DNA of 64,000 bases from positions 310,001-374,000 of the forward strand of contig JAVHJL010000001.1 of NCBI GenBank assembly GCA_036971715.1, written 5' to 3'. The position numbers and the translations under genes are program-made. The notes below the pieces were generated by a model. That model searched no databases, had not been told where the DNA came from, and worked only from the letters and a program-made list of their open reading frames with translations. Of the stretch, positions 23,401 to 34,645 are shown in pieces; within the stretch, counting starts at the first letter, position 1; each line of letters starts with the position of its first letter. Origin of the DNA: Arthrobotrys musiformis (Eukaryota; Ascomycota; Orbiliomycetes; Orbiliales; Orbiliaceae).

Positions 23401-24189
23401 TTCTGGTGAAAGAATATCGACTTCAATCTGGAGGCTTTGAAACTTTGTGAAATTGGAAGTCCTGATCATCTCTGGTGGAGGAGACCCAAACCGGGGAGCG
23501 ATACAAAGAGGTAGCGTGAAGATCGTCAGTCCATTGCCCTTTCCGTGCCTGTTGTACTTCAATAGAGAAACGAACGAAATTTCGATTTTAAGTCGTACAT
23601 CAGCTGGTATCGTTCCTAGCTGGATAGTGAAAATCTCGGCCGTGTTTTGTTCAAGGAGACCCGCATGCCGACCCTGTTTTACCTCTCTTTTAAAGGTTTT
23701 TAAGGCATCATCTTTAGACTTTGCTGTTCCTTTGAGAACTTTATCCGAACCGATGCGACAGACGAAATCTGTTATAGTACAATCATTTGGCAGAGGAAAA
23801 GTGTAGGCGGCCTTAGGAATAATGCAATTGCTATTGTTTGAAAATAGGTGCGTAATGGTAACCTTTGCCGTATCTTGTATTATTTGGGCTTTGATGGAGG
23901 CGTTAAGAGGAGGAAGAAATCGATCTTCAAAGGAAGTGTGGGAAGAGCGTGGTTGGGCTTGGGATAGGACTCCTGAAGAACCAACAGCCCGCAATTGGCC
24001 AGCCCCCGTGCCATGTAAGAATAGTCTATTTTGCGCAGGCTCTTCTATGTTACTGAGTTCTCGATGATTTGAACCCAGACCTCTGACCCGGCCATGCTGC
24101 TGTTTACTAGGCGGAATTGGTTCTCGGGGATCCCAGCCAATCTCATTCCTAGGCCTCGAACGCCATCGTATTCCGGGACCGAAATCCAT
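20448..24189 (-). CDS. VIT and von Willebrand A domain protein (PARP4/inter-alpha-trypsin-inhibitor-like)
   Basis: The three-exon model complement(20448..21395, 21471..22357, 22446..24189) codes for 1192 residues with all phases closing. The start is the ATG at 24187-24189. A VIT domain spans residues about 75-220 (AKVTITHLFSNNSN, AAYTFPLPNDCTITDF, FTIQLGTIPADVRLKIEISF). A VWA domain follows at about 340-520 with an intact metal-ion adhesion site: DRSGSM, GGTNL and ITDGEV. The central part is a beta-rich linker. The C-terminal 300 residues contain a Gly/Pro-rich tract and then a helical segment (IKSILEFQSYDGSF, LLAAKARSFIKSIL), as in the C-terminal region of vault PARP/VIT-VWA relatives. No PARP catalytic domain is present. 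The localisation is probably cytosolic because no signal peptide is visible. Function in fungi is unknown. Confidence 0.88.
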
Positions 24190-25346
24190 TTTATCTGATA
24201 TTATGTAGCCTCGAATCTAGATATTATGTATTTCCTACACCAGACATGCGGATGCACGGCAACAGTTTTGTCAATTACAATCTAATCCCTAGCCCGAGTG
24301 CAGTCAGCGATTGCGGCTAAACTTTTATATATGATTCAAGCCTTAAGGCCTTATATACCCACTTTTTTTATATATATAAGAATAAATATTTAAATATAGA
24401 GGGGGTAATTGATCAATTGGTATATCTTTGATGAGTCCTTTCGGAATTTTCGCTAGGGTTCTGTAAATTTCTGTAGTTTTATTGTCTCGTATATATACCT
24501 AGTATATATATACCTAGATCTGACCTTATCTCGTAAACCAGATGCTACTGTGTCTGTGATCAAATTTGAAGGTACTTTATAGCTTTATATGCCCGGCGAA
24601 TCCAAATTGTCCCGTAAGCCTGAGCTGGTCGAAGGATCTAGAGCCAGTAGGTTTGATTAATTAAATTGTCAAAAAGGTCAATGCAATGCGAGCATCATCG
24701 CATACGAGCTGAAGTGTGACCAAAATTCTAGGCAACGAGGCTATAAAAGTTTTTGCCTGCGTTCGCGTTCGCGTTGTACCGCTGCATGCTGCACGCCATG
24801 GAGTGGACTTTCGTCCTTCGCGAATTCGAATGTGCTATAGGCTATGATATGATTTAGTAAGTCCGCGTTTTGTAACAGCCTTGCCGCGCCGCCTCATGCA
24901 CGCCAGCCATCCCATACGCTTTGACATTCCGAATAGGTTAAATTTGCGGAATATTCAGCTGCTGGGTCTTCTTGAACATGCCAGGGTGAGTTTACTTTAA
25001 TTGCTGTCGCCATTACTTTTTAAATCCAAGGAGGCTTCTAAATTTTGCAAACGTGGCGCCGAGTCGGTATTGGAAGTGTACTTGTACGGACTCTGAAGCG
25101 CTTAAGTCTCCAAACCTCAGACTTTGCCGACCTACAGCTCTAGCAACGCGATACTCAGCGACAGATATAGGGGATAAAATTATCAAGTAATAAATCAACG
25201 TTCGAATTCGTGTTCCCCTCAATTGATCAATTAAAAATTAGAAAACCGAGGTTTGACAGACGTGCGAGTTTGCTACCTCACATCAATCTACATACACAAC
25301 CGGGTAAAAGTTAAGAAAAGTGTTGCATTAGCGGCAAGTGCGGGCA
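24190..25346. other. Divergent intergenic region, A/T-rich in part
   Basis: This promoter-bearing spacer lies between two divergent genes. It contains an A/T-rich TATATATA stretch at about 24360-24410 and a short hexamer repeat (GCGTTC, two to three copies) near 24760. No gene is supported. Confidence 0.5.
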
Positions 25347-27963
25347 ATGGCATCACCAGTTTCTATCGGGGACGCCTTCCTTTTAGCTAAACTCGCACTT
25401 ACGTTGGGCCGAACATTTACGACAGGCCGCAAATCAGCCCCTGCTGAATTTCGAGAGATCGAGAGTCAGCTGTACTCGATCAGCACCGCACTTTCAGCAT
25501 TAGGAGATGCGTGCAAAAGCGACGGCCTTAAGCTTGGAATTGGAGGCTCGGGGCCGCCCCATAACCTCCAACACTTTCAAACCAGCGGTGGAGTTGATTC
25601 TTTGCTATGGATGCTTAAGGGCTGCCAGGACGTCCTCAAGCATCTTGAAGTCGTCGTTGATAAATACAGCTCAATTCGTGAGCTAGATCAAAACGCCAAT
25701 GGAAAGAACTCGGGCTTTCGAAAATGGAATAGCGGCATCAAAAAGAACTGGAGGAAGATATTGTGGACAACAGAAGGCGGGGACCTGGCATCGCTCCAAC
25801 GATCTTTGAGTATGCATATTAACTGCTTAGACCTAGCTTTAAGTGTCATTAGCAAGTTCGTATCAACTTCCCTCTGGTATTAAGCTTGTCCATTATGATC
25901 CATGGTCGCTGAAAAATATTCTAGCACCCAAACGACTCACATAGAACACAGCGTTGATAACATTACACTTATGTTGACTGAAATCCATACATGGCTCGCT
26001 GCAAATGCGCGTAATCAGAGTTTCGGTACACAAAATATTAATACCACTCACAATCCAACCACGGTCTCTATAGTGGGGGCATCACTTTTTAGTATTCGGT
26101 TCAAAGTGTCCGCAAAATCTTCAAATGGCCTAGAGGCACTGTGTCCAAATGCATCAGTACACCCTTTGTGGGGCAAAAAACACGATAGAGGAGATTCGAG
26201 TTCAGGTGGCTCACAGGGCCAATTGTTCAAATGCCACTGCTCCATACAGGTTGGGCAGTCCGCTCCAGATCCTTGCGGAATCGACTCTCTGAACAGTATG
26301 TAATATCCATTGCTTCTTCCGATTGCTTTATAGTACCTCACATAATAAAACCACATTACCCGACGACTTCAACTGATAATTTGAATAAAGTATCCCCATT
26401 CACTTTCACATTGCGACGGACAGGCTCTCCGATAACGTGGATGGTATATAACGCCGCAAACCGATCTACAAATCGAGTGTTATCTTTAGTTATAGAAAAT
26501 ATCCCTGCTCAAAGTTCGTTAAACATTTTCAAAAATCGAAAATCCGAAGTTTCTATCTATGTCTAATTCTTTTAATAGGTATCCATGAATTCGAGGCATC
26601 CTTTATAAATATACTTGCAACTAAGAATGCAAGGTCCATGCTTCGTCCCGGTTTCGGTACCACACTCGCCTACTTAACTATCGGAGAATCAAATATCAAC
26701 GAGCATCGGGTTTTAAATCTGCTGAGGTTGGTCAGCTCTACAGCTCCAAGGAGCTGCGAGGCAACCTAGATTATGAAGTCCTGACATCTGTTGACGAATA
26801 GTGATCTCGAACAAATACGTGGCAAGGTGGACGAAATTACTTTCACCATAAACCGCCAATCGTATGTCCGGGCCGGTATTGCGACCATCCAATTAATGCA
26901 TTACAAAGCATCCAAATCAGATTTCGTGCCGGGGCACATTATCGACCCCGCGGATTTGCTGCCTTTGGATACGGCGGAACTCGAAATAACTTACGTAAAA
27001 GAATCAAATCCAGATATAGAGAAATCAATATTGTATCGTATGTAAGCTATACTTTTTTCTAAGATTGGAACTAACGCGTGATCCCTTAGTTTCGTATCAA
27101 ACAGTGGTGAAATGCTCCCTAGGGAGCTCCACAGTCCAACTAGACGGTATTGTCTGCGCCGGCCTAACATCCACCAACCAAGAGAACATAATTCGCGGGG
27201 TAGATGTATCCATACAACTAGCCTCCTCTCAGGGTTAGTCTCTCTCAAACTTTTGCAGATACACCTTCAAGCAATACCCCAAACTAACAAGGTTGTAAAG
27301 CGGCCGGAGAGCTCCAACGCAAAATCCAACAAATGAAAACAGAACTATTCATAATGTCGCTCAAGAAGCCCAGACCGGATGAAAGACTTGCTCTCAAGCT
27401 GTATGGTTTCTCCAGATACAGTGATTGGTTATCGAAAGCTAACAATCTAGGTAGACAAGCTAAAGGATTTCATACCGATCAAGTGGACATAGCCGATTGC
27501 GAAATTTCCATTGTGCAATCAGAACCCTCCGGCAATCTGAGACTTATTATAATCAGTAATGATGAAAGGACCATACTTAGTCAAGAGCGTACGTTAACAT
27601 ATATACCTCTCACAAAAGTCTCACCCATTTTAAATTCCAACCAACACGTATTCTAGTGGCCAAAGACTTTATGAACTCAGTAGAAGGGATACCTAGATTC
27701 ACATCGCCGACGTACGTTGTCCAAGTCCTGGGACATGGCACACGCGAAATACGGACATATAGAAACGGGTTTCGTATGGTTGACTTCTCAGAAGTGCGAA
27801 GTGAGTTAACACTCAGCAACAAATATATCGTGCTTCGCCCATTTTACTAACGTAATAGCATGTAGGAGATCAATTATTCGGATTAGGCCTCGCAGTTCTG
27901 TCTGGAAATGCCACACCCCCAGCACAAATCTGCCAAGAATCCCTCAGTCATGGAACTCAATAA
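25347..27963 (+). CDS. Fungal protein with STAND-type helical N-terminus and all-beta C-terminal part, no NTPase
   Basis: The ten-exon model is 25347..25876, 25925..26249, 26297..26513, 26579..26726, 26802..27037, 27090..27233, 27301..27405, 27451..27588, 27657..27800, 27866..27963. It codes for 694 residues, and every phase closes. The first 170 residues (opening MASPVSIGDAFLLAKLALTL, then APAEFREIESQLYSISTALSAL) resemble the helical N-terminal module of many fungal NLR-like proteins. A Cys/His cluster (FKCHCS) follows. Conserved blocks then include FTFTLRRTGSPITWMVYNAA, VDEITFTINRQSYVR, TELFIMSLKKPRPDE and a FTSPTYVVQV segment. I recall the same order in a widespread uncharacterised Pezizomycotina family, but I cannot name it. 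No Walker A or B motif is present. The exon 1/2 junction (donor at 25877) is the least certain. The other splices have strong sites. Confidence 0.75.
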
Positions 27964-28627
27964 AGGCTCCCCGCTAAAATCTATCAATAATTCTGCGCTC
28001 TACTACAGCCACGGCATTTATATTGAATTCTATATATCTGGGAGCTTAATGCGTACTAAACTACTACTGGCGCCTGTAATTTATCTTCGAAATCGAGATA
28101 TTCTTTTTTCAGCGCTTTGTTCTCAGCGTGAATTTACAAATGGCATTCATTATATTTGCGATTAATAAGATTACAAGCAGCAGGCACTTATGCAGGATCG
28201 ATACGCATGTCATAAAACTGTCTCATCGAAGAACTAAAAATAAACAAATAAAATCAGATTTTCAACTGATCAAGATACACAACCGTAAAACATACTCTAG
28301 AGAAATGCCGCAACAAGAGCGAGATAGCTATAGGACTGCAGCCTCTCCTCCACCCAGCCATTGTAACGTTGCATTATAATAGCCTGGGGGCTCGCCCTGT
28401 CTTTGATATTTTACAATTGGACTAGACACCACATAAATTAAACCTTAGCCCACAAAGTCGGGTGGGCTGAGTACGAGACAATTGCAAAACATGACACAAT
28501 GGGGAGATAACTAGGGACATATCATCGAAGGGTGCCCGTAGCTGTAGATTTGGGACATCGTGTGTTTGAAGCCGCTCTCTATTTAGACAATACTTACTTG
28601 TGTTTGAAATTATTCCTTCATATATCT
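27964..28627. other. Convergent 3' spacer, nothing recognised
   Basis: This lies between two convergent genes. The frames here are short and A/T-rich. It probably carries the two transcript ends. Confidence 0.5.
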
Positions 28628-29853
28628 TCAAAGATCCACAGCCCCATTTTCCGCATCCTTCCCCACTTCGATTAGTGGGTGTAATTCACTTCTCTTAAAG
28701 ACTCCAGATCCAGAACCGGCACCTGGCGGCCCACGGCCGCCCCAAAATACACCTCCCCCCTTTCCTAAATCCCAATAGTTTCCATCCCACTTTTCGTCTC
28801 TGCCGAGGCCAAACTGCCTGAGTTCATCAAGTTCATACTCTAGACCGCGCTCAACACCCAATAAAGGCATCAAGTCGGCGGGATTATCAATTTGCTGTGC
28901 CCGCGCCCATGCCGGCCTAACGCTTGCTTGCACGGGCCCAGACGGCGGCTGCCACTCATATTCCGGGTAGAGATCGCGAAAACGTTGAGGGAGTCGGTTC
29001 AGTGCGTCAAAGTGCGCCGAGAAAGTTTCTGCGGGGTTCGGGTTAGGTTGAAGAGGCTCGGTGTAACAGGAACAACCTAGCCCCGAAATCTTTAGAACAT
29101 TTCTTCTTTTTACCCTCTAGTTGTACCTCCTCTCCCTTTTCTCATCATAAAGAAAGACGTCTAGGCCCAATGACAAAAGGAAAACAAAGGAGACTTACTG
29201 TACCATAGTTGACAAGACCTCGCGAAGTCATCTGTTGGTGGACATCGCTTGTGGGTCACATCAGTTCTAGCATCAGGCACAATTTCGCCGGCCTCGTTGC
29301 AATGACAATGTCTACAGCGCAGTAATAAGTTTGCGAGTTTCTTAATCATTTTGGCGCGTGTAATTTCTCCCGATGCAACCATCTCCGGGTAATTAGGGCG
29401 AGATTGGAGAGTACGCAGACGTTCCCGATCTACCGTATTGCCGGTCCCGGGGGTATTTCGCAAAACTTGAGGATAGAGGGCCGGATCCCCTGGCATATCT
29501 AATACCACGGTTGGAGGATGACATTGAACCCGGAACGGCGTGTGGAACATTCCGGGCGAGACAGCTCTCGCCTTTTCATCACTACTACTGACAACCTCAC
29601 CGAGATTCGGGCGACCGGATCCTTCGAAACTCCTTGTTTCGTTCAATACAGTGCCATCAGAGTCAAGACGGCCATCTGTTCCAGTCTCCAATAAAGGGAG
29701 AGAAGATGCCACTATTGTAGCATGAGTGCCCGAGCTAGCATTGCGCCCTTGTTCCAATGGGACAGCCAAGCTCCCGAGAATAAATATAGATAAAGCGAAG
29801 ATGCGGTATTTGGGTCTCGGGCTATTTGCGATTAGCCTCGCTTGATTAAGCAT
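28628..29853 (-). CDS. Hypothetical secreted or membrane-anchored protein with Cys/His motif
   Basis: The two-exon model complement(28628..29076, 29199..29853) codes for 367 residues and the phases close. The start is the ATG at 29851-29853. A hydrophobic segment at about residues 17-32 (IFALSIFILGSLAV) follows a short basic N-terminus, fitting a signal peptide or signal anchor. The middle is polar. Near residue 180 there is a CRHCHC cluster with further Cys at about 200-222 (KRCPP, ARSCQLWYSCSCY), which might form disulfides. The C-terminal exon holds LPQRFRDLYPEYEWQ and a Gly-rich tail. I do not recognise the family. An effector-like or cell-surface role is possible but unsupported. Confidence 0.6.
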
Positions 29854-31252
29854 TTTGACAAAAAGTTATTTGTGAGGAAACGAAGTCAGCCGAAATTAAA
29901 ATCAATTAGCTATGTGCGCGCGTGTAGGGAAATAAGGGATACATTGGTCTCATACCCAGACCGCACGAAGAGTGGCCAGGGTACATATATATATAAGCAC
30001 CAAGACGGGAAAAAATACGGGAGCTATGCTTTTCTCTCAGACCAGATCTATAAATATAGTCTAGACGCTGACGTAGAAAGCCTGTAGTAGATGTACAAAC
30101 GCACAGTGTTAAGACAGTTCATACATACAGCCAAAATTGGTTATACGTCAACCGTTTCAACCCTATCTCACGGACCTTTACGTTGGTGGCGCAATACATG
30201 AACAGAAGTGGAATTTTAAGTACCTGCTAATTAATAAGTGAAACCCAGCCGATACCGTTTTACGAAGTTTGAAATTTAGCAGTTAGTGTACTTCTCAAAC
30301 TTATATGTCAATGTGTAGACACAACCTGCAGAAGAAATCTTCTCGGGATTAATCTCGCGGATTTAGCCGCCTTGTAATATAATATATATACGGGCATAGT
30401 GTGAGGCTAGGCACACATGTGCCCCTGAGTTATATACATTGCATTCGGTTGGTTCTAGCTTCGAACTTCAAGGCTGTCGGATCACGCGCGAAGCACAACT
30501 AGCTAGTTCCATACACCACTGTGTCTCTCTGTGCTCTCTTTATACGGCTGGCCCAAGTCTAGAACTATATAATAACGCGATTGCGAATGGATACCACGAA
30601 AAAGCCATTATAATTATCGTAAAATTTAAATAATTTCTCGCAAACGCTAACTTGTACCTCGTTAAGCTTCAGATTGTCTCATCTGCAAATACGCATTGTA
30701 CCCCCAACCTCGATTGTTAAGGACTGTACTCACATCTGCTGCTGTCTTAAACAAAGCAGCCTGCCCAGTATGTATCTAAAATTTAAAAGAGTCGAGCCAT
30801 GGCGCCACCGGTAACTGAAATACATTAATATCCATAGAACATGTTAACACCGCCGTTACTTGAAAAGTTTAGTACATCAAGGTTATTTCTACATCCATTA
30901 CGATATATTAAAGCATGAAGCTATTCATACACTGCCATGTATACGTATTGATGTACTGCACTGCACTAGCTGCACAGAGCGCGGGCCTCCATGGTCTGGA
31001 TCCAGACTCGGCTCCTGAACCATGATGTTATAATACAAGTAGTAAATTTGTTGTGGCCAATGATTGGTGGGGCTGACCGTGGTTGGGCGTGCCAAGATAA
31101 AGCCCGTGCTGGCACGGAGGGCAACAGCATCCATTGACACTTCGCCTCATATTCCCATCCAACCCCTCTCGACGCGCTTCAACTTCATAAAACCCCCAAA
31201 TCGGTTTGATAACAACCGCCGCCTTTAATTGCGTTCCGTTGCCGCCCCCAAG
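29854..31252. other. Intergenic, no supported gene
   Basis: This 1.4-kb spacer lies between divergent genes and has A/T-rich patches (30380-30400, 30560-30640). The frames present lack ATG starts or domains. Confidence 0.5.
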
Positions 31253-32080
31253 ATGTCAATCTTCACTTCCAACGCAGTGCCTCCAACCTCAAACGCTAAA
31301 GCCAACACTATCTGCCACCTGGACTCGATACCAGACGAAATCCATCTGGACATTTTGTACAATATTGATTCATGGAAAACCCATATTGCAATGGGCCGTG
31401 CCTACCCACGCTGGCGTAGGCTGATCAAAGACGCTGCATTCAAAAGGATAGCGCACAAAGCACGATACTCATCCGATTTCCCCATCCACCGGTTATTCTC
31501 AGACGGTGAGGCTGCGCACCGGATCCTTGAATTCACGATAAATCATGGCAAAGTGGATTCTATGAAAGTGTCGCCAACGGAGCTATTCTCCAGACTTCTG
31601 AAACTAGATAATGCTAGTGTTGAAGAAAGGGGGATTTGGAATATCGAGCTTGGGGAGGCCGGGGGTATTCTTGACGATAAATTCATCGACAGGGACAAGG
31701 GTTCTCGACAGTCTAAGGCGCAGGGCAACACTTCGGGCCAACAGAACCACAAGCGGCGGTTATCAGTGTCTCAAGGGAATATAAAGTTTGAATATTCGGA
31801 GCGGGACCCCTACTCAAACGACCCACTGGTAGTGACAGACGTCTGTCTTGGATTCGATCAATTATCGACGATCCGAGAGATGATAGAGAGCTCTGTAAAA
31901 AGTCTTTACTCCATGGAAGGCTTGGTCGCGTACGGGCGCATCAGGGTTTACTTCGAGATCCAACCACTGAAACCGAACCTAGAGTTGGTGCTGAGGGGTT
32001 TGATCGAAAGGCTGAATGAGCCTGTTGTAGAGGCACCAGCATTCAATTTTGGGAACTATGGCTGTTCTTTCGGAGCATAG
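31253..32080 (+). CDS. F-box protein (short, single exon)
   Basis: The frame codes for 275 residues. The ATG at 31253 is preferred over an in-frame TTG eight codons earlier. An F-box-like segment spans residues about 22-62: LDSIPDEIHLDILYNIDSWK, then AYPRWRRLIKD with the conserved W/R core. A short helical region and a basic, Ser/Gln-rich linker (KGSRQSKAQ, KRRLSV) at about 145-180 follow. A C-terminal beta/alpha part is unassigned. There is no leucine-rich repeat series of the length seen in the neighbouring F-box genes, so it could be a truncated relative. Predicted role: SCF adaptor. Confidence 0.65.
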   Translation: MSIFTSNAVPPTSNAKANTICHLDSIPDEIHLDILYNIDSWKTHIAMGRAYPRWRRLIKDAAFKRIAHKARYSSDFPIHRLFSDGEAAHRILEFTINHGKVDSMKVSPTELFSRLLKLDNASVEERGIWNIELGEAGGILDDKFIDRDKGSRQSKAQGNTSGQQNHKRRLSVSQGNIKFEYSERDPYSNDPLVVTDVCLGFDQLSTIREMIESSVKSLYSMEGLVAYGRIRVYFEIQPLKPNLELVLRGLIERLNEPVVEAPAFNFGNYGCSFGA

Positions 32081-32681
32081 CACGGCTCCCCAGCCCTTAC
32101 TTTTTATTGATTGCGGGTGACTCATGTAGTGAGGCTATTGCGGGTCAATAGGACTAAATCCATATGCGGTTTTGCTAATTTAGCTCCACTATCTTGGTCA
32201 AGTTGGCCTATCGTATATTCATTCTACTAGGGTCTAGACTTGTATCGTAAACCAAAGCTGGCCGGCGGTCGATCTAGACATCCATGTGAAGTCTAGAAAG
32301 ACCTAGTAGATTAATTGCGTCGTAGACTTTACAAAGTACGCTGAAAGACCGCTCGTCTAATTTATGCACCCTGACATGATCCCTCTAAGCTTTTGGGTTT
32401 GGAATTCAGGGACTTGGTATATTGGCCCTAGGTAAAGATACCATTTTGGCTTGTGAGAAGACCGACCAGCCTCGTCACCACGCGCTGGCATTGAAAACGG
32501 AGGCGTTTAAATATTTGCGTTGGCCACCTAAAATCCAACAAACTTGGTGATACCAGCTTCATCGAAACACGAGGCCTGAGCTGATCTGAGCTGGTCTGTC
32601 CAATCCTCCGAGGTAGATATATCTTCATCTCCACCGTACCTTCCGTTTTGCCGTTGAAGTTTTTATAACGATCCCAAATCC
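32081..32681. other. Intergenic between two F-box genes
   Basis: This 601-base spacer lies between tandem plus-strand genes. A minus-strand frame across 32428-32898 overlaps the following gene and is treated as a shadow. The promoter of the next gene should lie here. Confidence 0.5.
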
Positions 32682-34349
32682 ATGCAGTGGCCGAAACATT
32701 CATTTTGGTCGCGTAAACAAAAGTCATCTTCTCGTTCCGAAGCCAGCACCCCCCCAAAGTCCGAGGCAGGGCCGCCAAGAGCAAGCCCACTCCAAAGCGA
32801 CATGTCTGTCCCGCGAGCAACAATCCTCGATCTCCCCAATGAACTCCTGATACCCATTTTTCAAGATGTTGTGGCCTCTTTAACGCCGCAGGAAACAATC
32901 CGTAGTGGGATAATACAGCTTAGTTGGACATGTCGCCGATTCCACCAGGTTATGCAGTATTTCTTAGAATCAACATGCTTTGTGGGGGTATCTATCCCGG
33001 CAAGGCAGTCGCACACGAACTTGTATAGCCCCACGGTTCTAGTTGAGAAGACTGTGAACGTTAGCTATCGGCTTTTCAAGTATAACACGAAGGGAGCACG
33101 AGGTCCATTTGTCAAGTAAGTTCAAACACTATCCGCTCTTAACCAAACTTGGGGCTCGAGCTCGTGACTAGACGTAGTTTTTATTTTCGCAGAAAGTTAG
33201 ACATATATGGAGGCTTTCGAAGAGAGTATCCGGAGTACCGAGACAGTCAGAAACGACAGTACATTATTTCACGGCCAAAAAGTCTGGCTACCAGACTGGG
33301 TGGGAGAGGCCCCCAGGGATCTCACCTTGATGTCACCACACGGATGTTAAACACAGTCTACAATGAGATTATCCACGGCTTCAAGAATTTGACGATAGCG
33401 TCAATACAAAATACCCCTGATAGTCTTTTTGTGCATCTCATTCCGGGACTCCAGTCTATACTAGCGCACTGCCCCCGATTAGTCGAGGTTAAGCTTTTTC
33501 TCACGATTTCAATTGAGAAAAGCCATGAGCTTCAAGATACGCTCCAGGAACTAGTCGATAATCGCGTTGCCACTTGTGCACGTCTAGTAGAACTCGACCT
33601 ATCAATCACGGAAGAAAGTCGGTCATCGTGGAAAGACGCACTCAAGGATTCTGAAGAAAAACCTGAAAGTCGTATCTATCCAATAGAAATACTGACTAAG
33701 GTATTTGGGGCTTCGACAGACTCGCTTCAGGTGCTCAAAGCAAATTATATAGTGTCTGGAAGCGGATCCGAATCAAGGCCATCAGTCGCCACGAGTCCTC
33801 TACAAAAGTGGGCGATGCCCTCGCTTAAAAGTTTACAGTTCCCCGTTACGAGTTGGACGACCAATAGGCTTCTAACAGAGTTTTGCGAAATAAACTATGC
33901 CGGCGTCCAGGAAATAACTTTTAATGGCTTGCTTGATGGTAACTGGGGACCCGATAACGACGGGGTAAGTTTCCGTGCTGTTGGCCCTCCTGATGATATG
34001 TTTATTTTCAACGTTACTAATATTCTACAAGGCTGTGAACTTCCTCCACCAATTCCCAAATCTGAAGGTCCTAAACATAGAGGCTATAAGCTCTCGTAAC
34101 CTTGCTTGGGTCCAGTCCATGCTTATTATGGCTGTTTCATCTTTCTTCCCCTCACTGAGAGTACTTGAAATTCGAACCAAAGTTTACTTCTGGCGCGAGC
34201 TAGAACCCGTTCAAAGGACGAATTTCAAGGCGGCACTTGAGAACTTTGCGTTGAGGCATGGCAATTCGTCGTTAGATATCCAAAAGTTTGACACATATCT
34301 CACAGGCAAGGATGTAGTATTTCGATTTTCTATAGCAGCAGGGCGATGA
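32682..34349 (+). CDS. F-box protein with leucine-rich-repeat-like C-terminal region
   Basis: The three-exon model 32682..33115, 33193..33964, 34032..34349 codes for 507 residues and all phases close. A Ser-rich basic N-terminal tail precedes the F-box at about residues 46-90 (ILDLPNELLIPIFQDVVASL, then LSWTCRRFHQVM). The remaining 400 residues carry spaced Leu-rich blocks (LQSILAHCPRLVEVKLFLTI, CARLVELDLSI, MPSLKSLQFPV, FPNLKVLNIEAI, FPSLRVLEI). These are typical of the degenerate LRR solenoid of fungal F-box proteins. Both introns have a strong GTAAGT donor. It is convergent with the next F-box gene, 296 bases apart. Predicted role: substrate adaptor of an SCF ligase. Confidence 0.82.
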
Positions 34350-34645
34350 AAGAGTCGCCGCTCCAGCGGATATCGCAGGTCGTATTTGGGTGATTCATTC
34401 TTTAGTTAATATGGATCAAATTTTAGCTGATGTATTCACGAAGAAGAGAAGCATATATATGCGCATAATGGAATTGGAAATCTCGAACACCGGCGCCCAG
34501 AACCCCAGTACTGCAGTAATTTTTTGACTTAGCAAAAAAGAAGAAAAAGAAAATGCTATATACAATGTTACGGAATGCGGGTTATAACTGTTATCATCGA
34601 TCATAACGCAGTCAATTTACCCAGAGTCCAGAAGTCTAGCTTAAC

